Source of the DNA: Poriferisodalis sp965237655
GTDB taxonomy: Bacteria > Actinomycetota > Acidimicrobiia > Acidimicrobiales > Poriferisodalaceae
Reading direction: 5' to 3'
NCBI RefSeq assembly: GCF_965237655.1
Contig: NZ_CBDEGB010000002.1
Span: 992,001-1,056,000, forward strand
DNA length: 64,000 bases
A program made the translations under genes and the position numbers. Each line of letters opens with the position of its first letter. Within the stretch, counting starts at the first letter, position 1. Below the pieces are notes generated by a model. That model was not told the DNA's origin. It made no database searches and saw only the letters and a program-made list of their open reading frames with translations. Of this stretch, positions 44,772-52,505 are shown piece by piece.

Positions 44772-46235
44772 GTGCGCCGCTCGCAGATCGTCTCGCTCCT
44801 TGTCGCGATCCTGATCGGATTTGGCTCGCTCGCGGGCGTGCTGGCTGCTGGCTGGGCACCCGTGCTGGGCGTGCAGCTGCAGGGGGGCGTCGAGGTGCTG
44901 CTGCGCCCGACCTCACCGACCGACGACGAGCAAATGGATCGCGCCATTGAGATCATCCGGTCGCGCGTCGACGCCTTGGGCGTGGCCGAGCCCGACATCA
45001 CCCGCCAGGGCGAACAAGTCGTGATTCAGCTGCCCGGCGTCAAGGACAAGCAGCGTGCTGTCGACTTGGTGGGCCAGACAGCGGAACTCCGGTTCCGTCC
45101 CGTGCTGCTGAACTTCAGCCTCTTTGACGAGGCCGAGTTCCGCGCGGCCATCGACTTCGCGGATGCGTACAACGGTGCGATCGATCCCGAAGGCGAAGAC
45201 ATCGCCGCCGACCCCAACGTCATCGAGATCGAAGAACTCCCGGATTTCACGCTGCCCGAGGACGACGTCGCCGACCGGGCCGTGGTCCTGCCGGGTCGGG
45301 GCGAGCCCGTCGGCTACGTGCTCGGTCCTGCCGAGCTGACCGGAGAAGCCGTTTCCGAGGCTGCGGCAACGTTCAACAACGAGTGGGTTGTGAACCTGGA
45401 CCTCACTGACGAGGGTGCTGTTGGCTTCGACGAGATTGCCGCTCGCTATTTCGGCCAGCAGGTGGCGATTGTTCTCGACGGCGTTGTCGAGTCCGCCCCC
45501 GTCATCCGCGCGACCGAGTTCGAGGGCACTGCGGTCATCTCGGGCACGTTCGGCGAGCCCGAGGCGCGCGATCTCGCCGTAGCGCTGCGGTTCGGCGCGT
45601 TGCCGGTCGAGTTCGAGCAGGACGATGTGCGGACCGTGTCGGCAACCCTCGGCGAAGGAACGCTGCGTGCGGGCGTGATCGCGGGCATCGTCGGACTGAT
45701 CCTGGTCGGTCTGTACATGCTGGCGTACTACCGGCTGCTCGGCCTCGTTGCAGTGTCCAGCCTGGCCATCAGCGGATCCGTCTTGTGGTCGCTCATCAGC
45801 TGGCTGGGTGAGAGCCGCGGGCTCGCGCTGACGCTGGCTGGAACCACCGGCATCATCGTGTCGATCGGCGTCCAGGTCGACTCGAACATCGTCTACTACG
45901 AGCGGATCAAGGAAGAAGTGCGGCGCGGCCGGGCGGTCCGCTCGGCCGCCGACGCCAGCTTCAAGGGAGCATTCGCGACCATTGTCTGGGCCGACATGGC
46001 ATCGCTCATCGGCGCAGGCGTTCTCTACCAGCTCACCAGCGGCACCGTCCGCGGTTTCGCCCTGTATCTCGGGTTGGCCACGCTCATCGACTTGGCTGTG
46101 TCGTACTTCTTCATGCGGCCGTTGGTGGTACTCGTGGCTCGCAGGCTGGTGAACGAGGAGCCCCGGCGGCTGGGAGTGCTGCCCTCCGCTGACGACGACG
46201 TCCCGGTGGCCGCGCTGACGGGAGGCACAGCGTGA
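44772..46235 (+). CDS. secD: Protein translocase subunit SecD
   Basis: A 487-aa membrane protein with an N-terminal helix, the GVQLQGGVEVLL segment, a large periplasmic P1 domain, and a C-terminal five-helix RND-type block including VSIGVQVDSNIVYYERIKEE. It uses the proton gradient to pull secreted proteins. It ends overlapping secF as GTGA. Confidence 0.94.
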   Translation: MRRSQIVSLLVAILIGFGSLAGVLAAGWAPVLGVQLQGGVEVLLRPTSPTDDEQMDRAIEIIRSRVDALGVAEPDITRQGEQVVIQLPGVKDKQRAVDLVGQTAELRFRPVLLNFSLFDEAEFRAAIDFADAYNGAIDPEGEDIAADPNVIEIEELPDFTLPEDDVADRAVVLPGRGEPVGYVLGPAELTGEAVSEAAATFNNEWVVNLDLTDEGAVGFDEIAARYFGQQVAIVLDGVVESAPVIRATEFEGTAVISGTFGEPEARDLAVALRFGALPVEFEQDDVRTVSATLGEGTLRAGVIAGIVGLILVGLYMLAYYRLLGLVAVSSLAISGSVLWSLISWLGESRGLALTLAGTTGIIVSIGVQVDSNIVYYERIKEEVRRGRAVRSAADASFKGAFATIVWADMASLIGAGVLYQLTSGTVRGFALYLGLATLIDLAVSYFFMRPLVVLVARRLVNEEPRRLGVLPSADDDVPVAALTGGTA

Positions 46236-47353
46236 TCGCAACATTGCGCACCTTCTATCGAGGCGAGAACAGCTGGGACATCTTGCGTGTGTCGCGCAAA
46301 GTGCTCGTGGGCTCAGCGGTGGCCGTGCTCATCTGCGTGGTGGCGTTGCTAGTGCGGGGTTTGAACCTCGGCATTGAGTTCGAGGGCGGCTCTGTGTGGG
46401 AGATTCCCGTTCCGGCTGGCGCCCAGAGCACCGAGGGGGACGACGCGGACGCGGGATCCAGCGACACAGCAGGCGACGGTCCGACGACCGACGACGTCGC
46501 TGCCGCAGCCGCGGAGGCCGGCGTGCCCGACGCCCGGGTTCAGCTCGTTGTGGTCACCGGCGCTGACGACATCTTCCGGGTACGCGGCGTGCTCGCACCA
46601 GATGCATCGGCCGTTGGGGTTGCCGCGACGCTGGCTGACGCCGTCGGAGTCGACGTGGAGAGCCTGTCGACGCGCCAGGTCAGCCCGTCCTTCGGCGACG
46701 AGGTCGCTGGCAAGGCCCGCCGGGCGCTCGTGGTGTTCTTCGTGCTGATCGCGCTGTACCTGTGGTTCCGTTTCGAGTGGAAGATGTCGGTCGGCGCGCT
46801 GATTGCGGTGGCGCACGACATCGTGCTGACCGTGGGTGCCTACGCGCTCTTCGGGTTTGAGGTGACGCCGGCAACCGTGGTGGCGTTCCTCACGATCATG
46901 GGCTATTCGCTCTACGACACGATTGTCGTGTTCGACAGGGTGAAGTCCAACGAGCGGTCATTGCCCGCGCGCAGCCACTTCACGTATCACGCGCTCGCGA
47001 ACGTGTCGCTCAACCAGGTGCTGACGCGATCGGTCAACACGTCGATTACCTCGGTGCTGCCGGTGGTATCGCTGCTGGTGGTGGGCGCCGGAATCCTTGG
47101 TGCGGGCACGCTGTCGGAGTTCGCGATCGCACTGCTGATCGGCCTTCTCGTCGGCTCGTACAGCTCCATCTTCGTGGCCATGCCGGCGGTTGCCTTGCTC
47201 AAGAGCTACGAGCCGGGATGGGCGGCCGCCCAAGTGGCAGCCGAAGCCGCCGGCCGCCACGACTCGATGGAAGCTGCCGCGCAGGCGCTCGCCGCAGAGA
47301 GCTACACGCGCACCGCACCGCCCCGTCCACGCAAGTTGGGCCGCCGCCGCTAG
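46232..47353 (+). CDS. secF: Protein translocase subunit SecF
   Basis: A 373-aa SecF with LNLGIEFEGGSVWEI, a periplasmic domain containing an acidic insertion (about residues 67-85), and the membrane core with FLTIMGYSLYDTIVVFDRVKSN. The last 20 codons (from 47282) are the part that recurs at 48323-48383, beyond the first toxin-antitoxin module. In many actinobacteria relA follows soon after; here about 9 kb of accessory DNA intervenes. Confidence 0.94.
   Translation: MIATLRTFYRGENSWDILRVSRKVLVGSAVAVLICVVALLVRGLNLGIEFEGGSVWEIPVPAGAQSTEGDDADAGSSDTAGDGPTTDDVAAAAAEAGVPDARVQLVVVTGADDIFRVRGVLAPDASAVGVAATLADAVGVDVESLSTRQVSPSFGDEVAGKARRALVVFFVLIALYLWFRFEWKMSVGALIAVAHDIVLTVGAYALFGFEVTPATVVAFLTIMGYSLYDTIVVFDRVKSNERSLPARSHFTYHALANVSLNQVLTRSVNTSITSVLPVVSLLVVGAGILGAGTLSEFAIALLIGLLVGSYSSIFVAMPAVALLKSYEPGWAAAQVAAEAAGRHDSMEAAAQALAAESYTRTAPPRPRKLGRRR
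47282..47342 (+). repeat. 61-bp direct repeat, copy A (end of secF)
   Basis: The 3' end of secF matches 48323-48383 in the same orientation with about five mismatches in 61 bases. The two copies bracket the Phd-like antitoxin/toxin module. Confidence 0.9.
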
Positions 47354-47378
47354 AGGCCCCAGCGCCGCGGCACGGCCG

Positions 47379-47822
47379 CTATTGGCCGGAGGTCCAGTAC
47401 TGCTGCAACCGCTCGATTGCCGTCTCTGCAGTCATTTCGGCGATCTGGCTCTCCGAGAGGCCGACTCGTCGCTTGAGCAGGTACAGCACTTCAGTGGGGA
47501 TAGAGCGTTCAGGGGCGGCGGGCAGGCTTCGCTGCGGCGCGATGCCATCGTCGACGCACTTCCAGAACTCGTCGGGACTCACCCTGAGCTGGTCCCGGAG
47601 GATGTGCGACCAGAGCCCGCTGCCATAGACCGTGCGATCTGGCGGCCCCGAGATGCGGGTTCGCAGCACATCTCCTGTTCGCAGCTCTAGCTCATGAGTC
47701 TCGTGGTGGGTGCTGTGTTTTACGGTGGCCGACCGAACCAGTCGCCAGCCCTCGACCTCGCAGAAGCGGCAGTGGTCCTCGCGACTGGCTGCCGGGAAGC
47801 TCACCGGCCGCCGCGAACCCAT
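47379..47822 (-). CDS. Toxin of a Phd-associated TA module (cytotoxic repressor-like)
   Basis: A 147-aa protein with GWRLVRS near the N-terminus, DVLRTRISGP, WSHILRDQLRVSPDEFWKCV and a C-terminal ERLQQYW. This pattern matches a family annotated as cytotoxic translational repressor of a TA stability system; it is probably an RNase or translation blocker. The ATG at 47822 lies inside the end of the antitoxin gene (22-bp overlap). It is convergent with secF, leaving a 25-bp gap. Confidence 0.65.
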   Translation of the reverse strand: MGSRRPVSFPAASREDHCRFCEVEGWRLVRSATVKHSTHHETHELELRTGDVLRTRISGPPDRTVYGSGLWSHILRDQLRVSPDEFWKCVDDGIAPQRSLPAAPERSIPTEVLYLLKRRVGLSESQIAEMTAETAIERLQQYWTSGQ

Positions 47823-48208
47823 GCGGCTAGGTCGGCATGCGAGCTCAGCGACACGAAGTGCACCAGCGGCCAATGCTGCGCGTGGTTCGGGGCGAATCTC
47901 AGTCGTTCGACCCAGTCCTGCGCATATTCTCGCAAGGCAACCACGAACTCCTCGGTGGCCTCGTCCAGGTCGGCTCCGTCTGCGGCGATGGGCGTGTCGG
48001 GCAGGAACACCGACCACCCGTCCCCGTCGGCGATGGCTTCGGGACGGCGCAATCTCGGCGAGTCCGCCAAGAGCTCGTGCAGCCGTGCCAAGTCCAGCAA
48101 GACGACGCGGTGACCGTGGCGTTCGATGCCGATCGGCACGCCCCCGTCCGCTGTGTCGAGCACCTCTCTGAGTCGGTTGCGGGTATCGGTATAGGAGAGG
48201 AATGTCAT
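47801..48208 (-). CDS. Phd/YefM-like antitoxin
   Basis: A 135-aa protein whose first 50 residues (TFLSYTDTRNRLREVLDTAD, then IGIERHGHRVVLLDLARL) fit the Phd/YefM DNA-binding fold. The acidic C-terminal half probably binds the toxin encoded downstream. The ATG at 48208 was chosen as the domain start. A palindrome-rich region at 48254-48279 lies about 50 bp upstream and could be its operator. Confidence 0.65.
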   Translation of the reverse strand: MTFLSYTDTRNRLREVLDTADGGVPIGIERHGHRVVLLDLARLHELLADSPRLRRPEAIADGDGWSVFLPDTPIAADGADLDEATEEFVVALREYAQDWVERLRFAPNHAQHWPLVHFVSLSSHADLAAWVRGGR

Positions 48209-48253
48209 TGGTGTGTTCCCGGGCCTCCACACGATTCGTGCGATACGCACTGG

Positions 48254-48279
48254 GCGTACGTCAAGTACTTAAAGTACGC
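48254..48279. promoter_or_regulatory. Nested inverted repeats, candidate operator
   Basis: GCGTAC at 48254-48259 pairs with GTACGC at 48274-48279, and GTACTT at 48265-48270 pairs with AAGTAC at 48272-48277. They are upstream of the Phd-like antitoxin on the minus strand. The operator role is inferred. Confidence 0.4.
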
Positions 48280-48322
48280 GACAATCTATCAGCCCTGGCA
48301 GGCGTGGACGAACAGCTTCCCG

Positions 48323-48383
48323 TCAGGCGCTTGCCGCAGAGAGCTACACGCGCACCGCCCCGCCCCGCCTCCGCAAGTTGGGC
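48323..48383 (+). repeat. 61-bp direct repeat, copy B (displaced secF 3' end)
   Basis: A copy of the secF end lying 980 bp past secF. Its frame still reads AAESYTRTAPPR.RKLG as in SecF, then continues openly with a hydrophobic stretch (LAFVAASFWLGSRV) to a TAG at about 48481, whereas true secF stops at once. The remaining bases up to 48527 hold no recognised gene. Confidence 0.85.
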
Positions 48384-48527
48384 CTCACTTTGGCATTCGT
48401 GGCAGCCAGCTTCTGGCTTGGCAGCCGAGTGCGGGACCTCGAACAGGGACGCGTCAGCGTTGAGGCCGTACAGGGCGAGTAGTGGGCAGGCGTCGGCATG
48501 GATCGCTCCCAGTACCGATGTATTGCG

Positions 48528-48905
48528 TCACATGCCCAGGCCGGGACCTCGCGACGGCTGCCGCCGTACAGGTTCTTCGCCGAGGGACCGCACGAGCTCA
48601 GGGATGCTGGTCCGGAGTGTCTCCCAGACGATCTCTGGTTCAATGTTGTGATACTCGTGGGCGATGAAGTTCCGCATGCCCCGGATGTCGTCCCAGGGAA
48701 TGTCGGGGTAGCTGGCGGTAGCTGTATCAGAGAGGCGCGATGCCGCCGCCCCGATGATGCTGATCATCTGTGCCGCGACGGGCATGTTCTTCCAGTCGTC
48801 GTAGAAAGCTGAGCGGCCCTCTGCGGTACTGCGTGCGGCCATCTCGGCTGCTTCGATGATGTCCTGAATTCGGCTTCGTCGCTGCGTGTCACAGCGATAT
48901 CGCAT
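48528..48905 (-). CDS. HEPN toxin (copy 2), altered N-terminus
   Basis: A 125-aa HEPN-fold protein with RNFIAHEYHNIEPEIVWETL containing the Rx4H motif. The ancestral start, judged from the paralogues, would be the GTG overlapping the MNT stop; from that GTG one base is missing after about seven codons, so the frame breaks. The ATG at 48905, in the shifted frame inside the MNT gene, restores an open frame with about 12 replaced N-terminal residues. It may or may not be functional. Confidence 0.7.
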   Translation of the reverse strand: MRYRCDTQRRSRIQDIIEAAEMAARSTAEGRSAFYDDWKNMPVAAQMISIIGAAASRLSDTATASYPDIPWDDIRGMRNFIAHEYHNIEPEIVWETLRTSIPELVRSLGEEPVRRQPSRGPGLGM

Positions 48906-49179
48906 CGCGGAGCATCGAGGTGTAGGGGGGCTCGAGCGCTTTCGCTGACGACACATCGACATCACAGCCCAGCAGCTCTCTGAGCTCACGCTGCAGAGCA
49001 GCTACATCAAGCAGGGTTGTCCCGGGGTCGAATGTGCATACGAAGTCGCCGTCGCTTTCGTCGTGGTCGGTGCCACGGGCTACGGAACCGGCCAACGCGA
49101 TCGACGACGCGTTGTGCCTGCGAGCAGCGTCGAGGATCGCGTTGCGGTGGCGTGCGAGGATCTCTTCGCGGCGGGACAT
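48889..49179 (-). CDS. MNT-type nucleotidyltransferase antitoxin (copy 2)
   Basis: A 96-aa protein with GSVARGTDHDESDGDF, the nucleotidyltransferase signature. It is paralogous to copies at 2284 and 51126. ATG at 49179 lies 6 nt after TACGAT on this strand, consistent with a leaderless promoter. The partner HEPN gene overlaps its 3' end. Confidence 0.82.
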   Translation of the reverse strand: MSRREEILARHRNAILDAARRHNASSIALAGSVARGTDHDESDGDFVCTFDPGTTLLDVAALQRELRELLGCDVDVSSAKALEPPYTSMLRDAISL

Positions 49180-49473
49180 GCCGTCATCGTACCCAATCAA
49201 TTGTGGGTGTCTTCGGTGAGGTGCGGCATCGAACTTGTGGAGCCGCGACCGAGCTGCGGGGCATGTTCGGAAGGCGACGAACGTGCCCCAAGGGACGGCG
49301 GGAGAGCGGGTCTGCAGGGTGGGAATGCGACTGTGCTGGGGCTCTGTTGGTCAGCGGTAGTCGGTGCGCTGGCGGGCGCGGGCTTTCTTGCACCAGGGCC
49401 GCATGACCCCGCGCTTGGAGATCAGCTTGCGGCCGCACTGGAACACAGCTGCCAGGCCTTGGTCGCCCGGCTC
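49180..49473. other. Intergenic DNA without an intact gene
   Basis: Open frames cross this stretch on the plus strand but resemble nothing. The sequence next to 49474 may be degraded upstream parts of the VapC remnant. Confidence 0.5.
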
Positions 49474-49650
49474 GGCGCGGACTGGCTCGATCTCACTGCA
49501 GCCCATGCGATGGGCTTGCGAACGCTGCCGGATCTGCACGCAGATCCGTTCGACCGGCTTCTCGTCGCCCAATCGATGATTGAGGGACACACCCTCGTCA
49601 CGACCGACGAGAAAGTGCTCGCCTACCCGATCTCGACGCTTGCCGCGTAA
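49474..49650 (+). pseudogene. VapC/PIN-domain toxin, C-terminal remnant
   Basis: About 58 codons match the end of a PIN nuclease: LTAAHAMGLRTLPDLHADPFDRLLVAQSM and HTLVTTDEKVLAY, with the DPFDR acidic residues and the TTD motif. The N-terminal half with the first catalytic Asp is not recognisable, and no antitoxin precedes it. Confidence 0.65.
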
Positions 49651-49761
49651 CGGCTCGCCTCAGGCGCATCCCACTCGCGTACACGCCGCAGACGACTATC
49701 TTGACAGGGGACCCTGATTTGGGTCCAGGTGTTGTGGGTCTGATTCCCGGAGGATGGGAGG

Positions 49762-50049
49762 ATGACCGACATGAAAAGACGGCGTCATACGCCGGAGCAG
49801 GCGATCCGCAAGCTGCGTGAGGGCGAGCGGTTGTTGAATTCGGGCCAGGATCTCGGGCTGGTTCTGCGGGAGCTGGAGATCACCGAGTCCACTTGGAGTC
49901 GGTGGCGGAGCACCTATGGCGGCATGAAGGCCGCGGAGATGAAGGAGCTCAAGGAGCTGCGCGTCGAGAACGCCCGGTTGAAGAAGCTGTTGGCCGAGGC
50001 AGAGCTGGACAAGGCGATGCTGAAGGACCTCGCGGAGGGAACATGGTGA
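49762..50049 (+). CDS. Transposase orfA of element C
   Basis: A 95-aa OrfA with KRRRHTPEQAIRKLREGERLL, a helix-turn-helix and a C-terminal leucine zipper (ELRVENARLKKLLAEAELDK). It overlaps orfB in the -1 frame (ATG at 50043), the normal IS3 frameshift arrangement. Confidence 0.85.
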   Translation: MTDMKRRRHTPEQAIRKLREGERLLNSGQDLGLVLRELEITESTWSRWRSTYGGMKAAEMKELKELRVENARLKKLLAEAELDKAMLKDLAEGTW

Positions 50050-50721
50050 CCCCGGACCGCCGGCGGGCCGCAGTGGTGCGCCTGCAGGACCGGTTCGGGG
50101 TGTCGGAGCGCCGCGCGTGCGGTGTGGCGCGCCCATCATCTGCAGCGTCCCCCGCAGCGCCGGCACAAGCGCCGCCGCCTCGGCGACGGCACCGCCGCCA
50201 AGCTGCGCGCTGAGCGTCCGAACCATGTGTGGGCGCTGGACTTCCACTACGACGAGACTGCCGCTCGGCGGCGCCTCAAGCTGCTCAACGTGATCGACGA
50301 GCACACCCGCGAAGCGCTCGCCATCTGGGTGGATCACAGCATCGGCGCCGACGGGGTCGTCGAGGCGATCGCCGCTGAGCGGGTCGCCCCTGGGCATCTG
50401 CGCATGGACAACGGCCCCGAGCTCGTCGCCGACGCCTTGCGGGACTGGTGCCGCCTCTCAGGCACCGCCACCGCGTACATCGAGCCCGGCGCCCCGTGGG
50501 AGAACGGCCACATCGAATCGTTCAACGGACGGCTCCGAGACGAATGCCTCAACATCGAGGACTTCGCCAACCTCACAGAAGCACGCGTCGTCATCGAGGA
50601 CTGGCGACACGACTACAACCACTACCGGCCACACCGATCACTCGGCGGACTCACCCCCGCCGCCTACGCTGCCAACCACCAACCCACACACCCGACGACT
50701 ACGACAATCCAACACCCATAA
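50043..50721 (+). pseudogene. Transposase orfB of element C, deleted and out of frame
   Basis: The start (VTPDRRRAAVVRLQDRFGVSERRAC) is in one frame and ends at 50213; the catalytic core lies in another frame from about 50122. The core keeps Asp in ALDFHYD, Asp in RMDNGPE and Glu in NGHIESFNG. Roughly 60 codons that normally link the two parts are missing, so no functional transposase can be made. Confidence 0.8.
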
Positions 50722-50794
50722 CGACCGGACCAACTATCGGGTCCCCGTCAGGTGCATCTGCTGTAGTGGTCACGAGCTGCCTGATCGGCCAGCG

Positions 50795-51013
50795 CTAAGC
50801 GGGGTTGGTCACCTCGACCGTGAGGCGACAGCCGAGTGCCCTGAGCGCCGCGTCCATCTGGTCTGACCGGGAATGATGGTTGATGTCCAGGACTCGATCG
50901 ACTTGGGGCATGTGCCATCCAAGGCGGCGAGCGGGTTCGGCCTTGCCAACACCCTGTGCCCGCATGCCTTGGTGCAGCAGCACCTGGACCGCCGTGAGCG
51001 TCGGCAAGGTCAC
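50795..51013 (-). pseudogene. HicB-like antitoxin, C-terminal fragment
   Basis: The 72 residues read LPTLTAVQVLLHQGM, then a helix-turn-helix ARRLGWHMPQVDRVLD and LDxxHHSRSDQMDAALRALG, the C-terminal part of actinobacterial HicB-type antitoxins. The HicB N-terminal domain and any HicA toxin are absent. Its GTG overlaps the stop of the truncated HEPN gene, so the junction looks like a recombination scar. Confidence 0.65.
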
Positions 51014-51129
51014 GTGGTTCTGCCCTCCCGATGGTGTCGGACTGCCCTCTCGCCAGCCTCTGCGATCTCGTTGACGCGCTTCGCTGCTGTGAGGATGTCT
51101 TCGATGCGGTCCTCATCGCTTCGGCTCAT
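51010..51129 (-). pseudogene. HEPN toxin (copy 3), truncated after 39 codons
   Basis: The start MSRSDEDRIEDILTAAKRV matches the first helix of the paralogous HEPN toxins. Homology ends at about residue 30 and the Rx4H ribonuclease motif is gone. The frame ends where the HicB-like fragment begins. ATG at 51129 overlaps the MNT stop as ATGA, which shows the ancestral arrangement. Confidence 0.75.
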
Positions 51130-51416
51130 ATCTGGATCGCGTCCTCCGACATCGCGACATACGGCGGTTCGAGCATGCGGGCGGAGGAGATGTCGACGGT
51201 GCAGCCGAGTATCTCTTCGAGCTCGACCAAGAGACCTGATGCATCGAACAGGCTTGCGTCTGGCGCCCACTCGCAGATGAGATCGACATCGCTGTTGGGA
51301 CCGTCAGTGCCGCGCGCGACCGATCCCGCCAATGCGATAGAAGTGGCTTTGCCCCGAGCCGCAGCGTCTCTGATGGCGGCTCGGTGGCGCCCAAGGATGT
51401 CGTCGCGCCGGGACAC
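51126..51416 (-). CDS. MNT-type nucleotidyltransferase antitoxin (copy 3)
   Basis: A 96-aa protein with GSVARGTDGPNSDVDL. It is intact although its HEPN partner is truncated. GTG at 51416 lies 7 nt after TACGCT on this strand. One copy of the 24-bp direct repeat (51431-51454) overlaps the promoter region just upstream. Confidence 0.82.
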   Translation of the reverse strand: MSRRDDILGRHRAAIRDAAARGKATSIALAGSVARGTDGPNSDVDLICEWAPDASLFDASGLLVELEEILGCTVDISSARMLEPPYVAMSEDAIQI

Positions 51417-51430
51417 GTACCCGAGCGTAG

Positions 51431-51454
51431 CGGCGGTCGCGGAAGTGGCGAATG
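51431..51454 (+). repeat. 24-bp direct repeat, copy 1
   Basis: It is identical to 52444-52467 over all 24 bases in the same orientation. The pair brackets the TacA/GNAT module. Confidence 0.9.
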
Positions 51455-51502
51455 GCTTTCAGATGGCGTGGTGGGTACGTACTCGCCATAAGAACCTGAG
51501 TG

Positions 51503-52015
51503 CTAGCGCGTGCTGGCGAGGCCGCCTTGGCTTCGGATGTCTTTGATGAGCAGCATCAGCGTGAGGTCGTCAATGGGCGACGGCTCGAAGCCGAAGTGCC
51601 GGTAGAAGCCGCTTGCCTGGTCGTCCTTTGCATGTACCAGGGCGAGGCGCAGCCCGGTGAGTTCAGCCACTTCGAGGGCGGTGAGCAGGAAGTGCTTCAA
51701 CAGGGCGGCGGCAAGGCCTTCACCCTGATGCCCGAGATCGACGGCGAGGCGACCGAGCAACATCGCGGGCAGCGGGTCGGGCTGGTTCCGCGCCGCTCGA
51801 CCTGTCGCCTCGGAGCGGGCCACGACTGCAGTGCCCGATGCGTAGTACGCCACCGCCTGGTCCGCTTGTGCGACGACCCAGGTTCGGCTCGAGCCCTCGC
51901 GCTGGTTGCGAAGAGCTCTGCGGCGCAGCCAGTTGTTCAGGACCTCGTCGCCGCAGTCGAAGGCGTCGACATCGTGCGCGGCCGAGAGCAGTTCCGGACC
52001 GCGGTAAGCGCTCAC
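51503..52015 (-). CDS. GNAT acetyltransferase toxin (TacT-like)
   Basis: A 170-aa GNAT protein. It has the TacT/AtaT-type start (FDCGDEVLNNWL near residue 20), the acetyl-CoA loop LGHQGEGLAAALL, and YRHFGFEPSP near the C-terminus. Such toxins acetylate aminoacyl-tRNA and stop translation. GTG at 52015 overlaps the antitoxin stop by 4 bp. It looks complete. Confidence 0.85.
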   Translation of the reverse strand: MSAYRGPELLSAAHDVDAFDCGDEVLNNWLRRRALRNQREGSSRTWVVAQADQAVAYYASGTAVVARSEATGRAARNQPDPLPAMLLGRLAVDLGHQGEGLAAALLKHFLLTALEVAELTGLRLALVHAKDDQASGFYRHFGFEPSPIDDLTLMLLIKDIRSQGGLASTR

Positions 52016-52287
52016 CCCGGACGTTCAAGCACCGACGGCTCAGCGAGCAGAGCCGCGATCCTGGGCTTGTCGCCGACCGGCCGGTCCAGGATGTCACCGA
52101 GCCGGTCCCACTCGTCGGGCGAGAGCGCGAACACGCGGCGGTCGGCCAGATCGTCGGTGGCGGAGGCCAATGCGCAGCTCACGACATACTCATTGAGCGA
52201 TTTTCCGGTCGCACGCAGTGCCTGACGGACAATCGCGTCCTGCATCGGCGTCACCCGCAGCGTCCACCGTTCGGTCTTGGTGCTCAT
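52012..52287 (-). CDS. DUF1778 antitoxin (TacA-like)
   Basis: A 91-aa protein with a ribbon-helix-helix start (ERWTLRVTPMQDAIVRQALR) and the linker FALSPDEWDRLGDILDRP that binds GNAT toxins. ATG at 52287 lies 6 nt after TACACT on this strand. A perfect palindrome just upstream is the likely operator. Confidence 0.87.
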   Translation of the reverse strand: MSTKTERWTLRVTPMQDAIVRQALRATGKSLNEYVVSCALASATDDLADRRVFALSPDEWDRLGDILDRPVGDKPRIAALLAEPSVLERPG

Positions 52288-52295
52288 GCACCGAG

Positions 52296-52316
52296 TGTAC
52301 GTCGGATCGACGTACA
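52296..52316. promoter_or_regulatory. Palindromic operator of the TacA/GNAT module
   Basis: TGTACGTC (52296-52303) and GACGTACA (52309-52316) are perfect inverted repeats around GGATC. The site overlaps the TACACT hexamer (52294-52299) that precedes the antitoxin ATG by 6 nt, so binding would block the promoter. Confidence 0.7.
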
Positions 52317-52443
52317 ATGGCGGCGATCTCGGGTTCGATTCCGGACATCGCGAACAACAGGTCCAAATCGACACCCGACTCGGCGTCGTGAACGCGCCTC
52401 GATCATCCGTTCGACACCCTCGAAGGGGTCGAAGACAACGCAA

Positions 52444-52467
52444 CGGCGGTCGCGGAAGTGGCGAATG
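52444..52467 (+). repeat. 24-bp direct repeat, copy 2
   Basis: The second perfect copy lies 1013 bp from the first. On the plus strand it falls within an open stretch reading ATAVAEVAND, which could be a gene remnant. The interval 52317-52505 holds no intact gene. Confidence 0.85.
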
Positions 52468-52505
52468 ATTTTGGGACTTATACGGATGGCTACACAGCAG
52501 CATGG

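Larger units (their letters stand above)
49702..50750 (+). mobile_element. IS3-family element C, internally deleted
   Basis: Imperfect terminal inverted repeats are visible: the left end TGACAGGGGACCCTGATTTG and the right end read inward TGACGGGGACCCGATAGTTG, with similarity continuing over about 40 bases. The element is 1049 bp, shorter than typical 1.2-1.3 kb members, because orfB has lost part of its N-terminal coding region. Confidence 0.8.

Noticed and set aside
49063..49650. Full-length 195-aa gene at the VapC remnant
   Set aside because: Only the last 58 codons look like a protein family; the rest overlaps the MNT promoter region and has no recognisable features.
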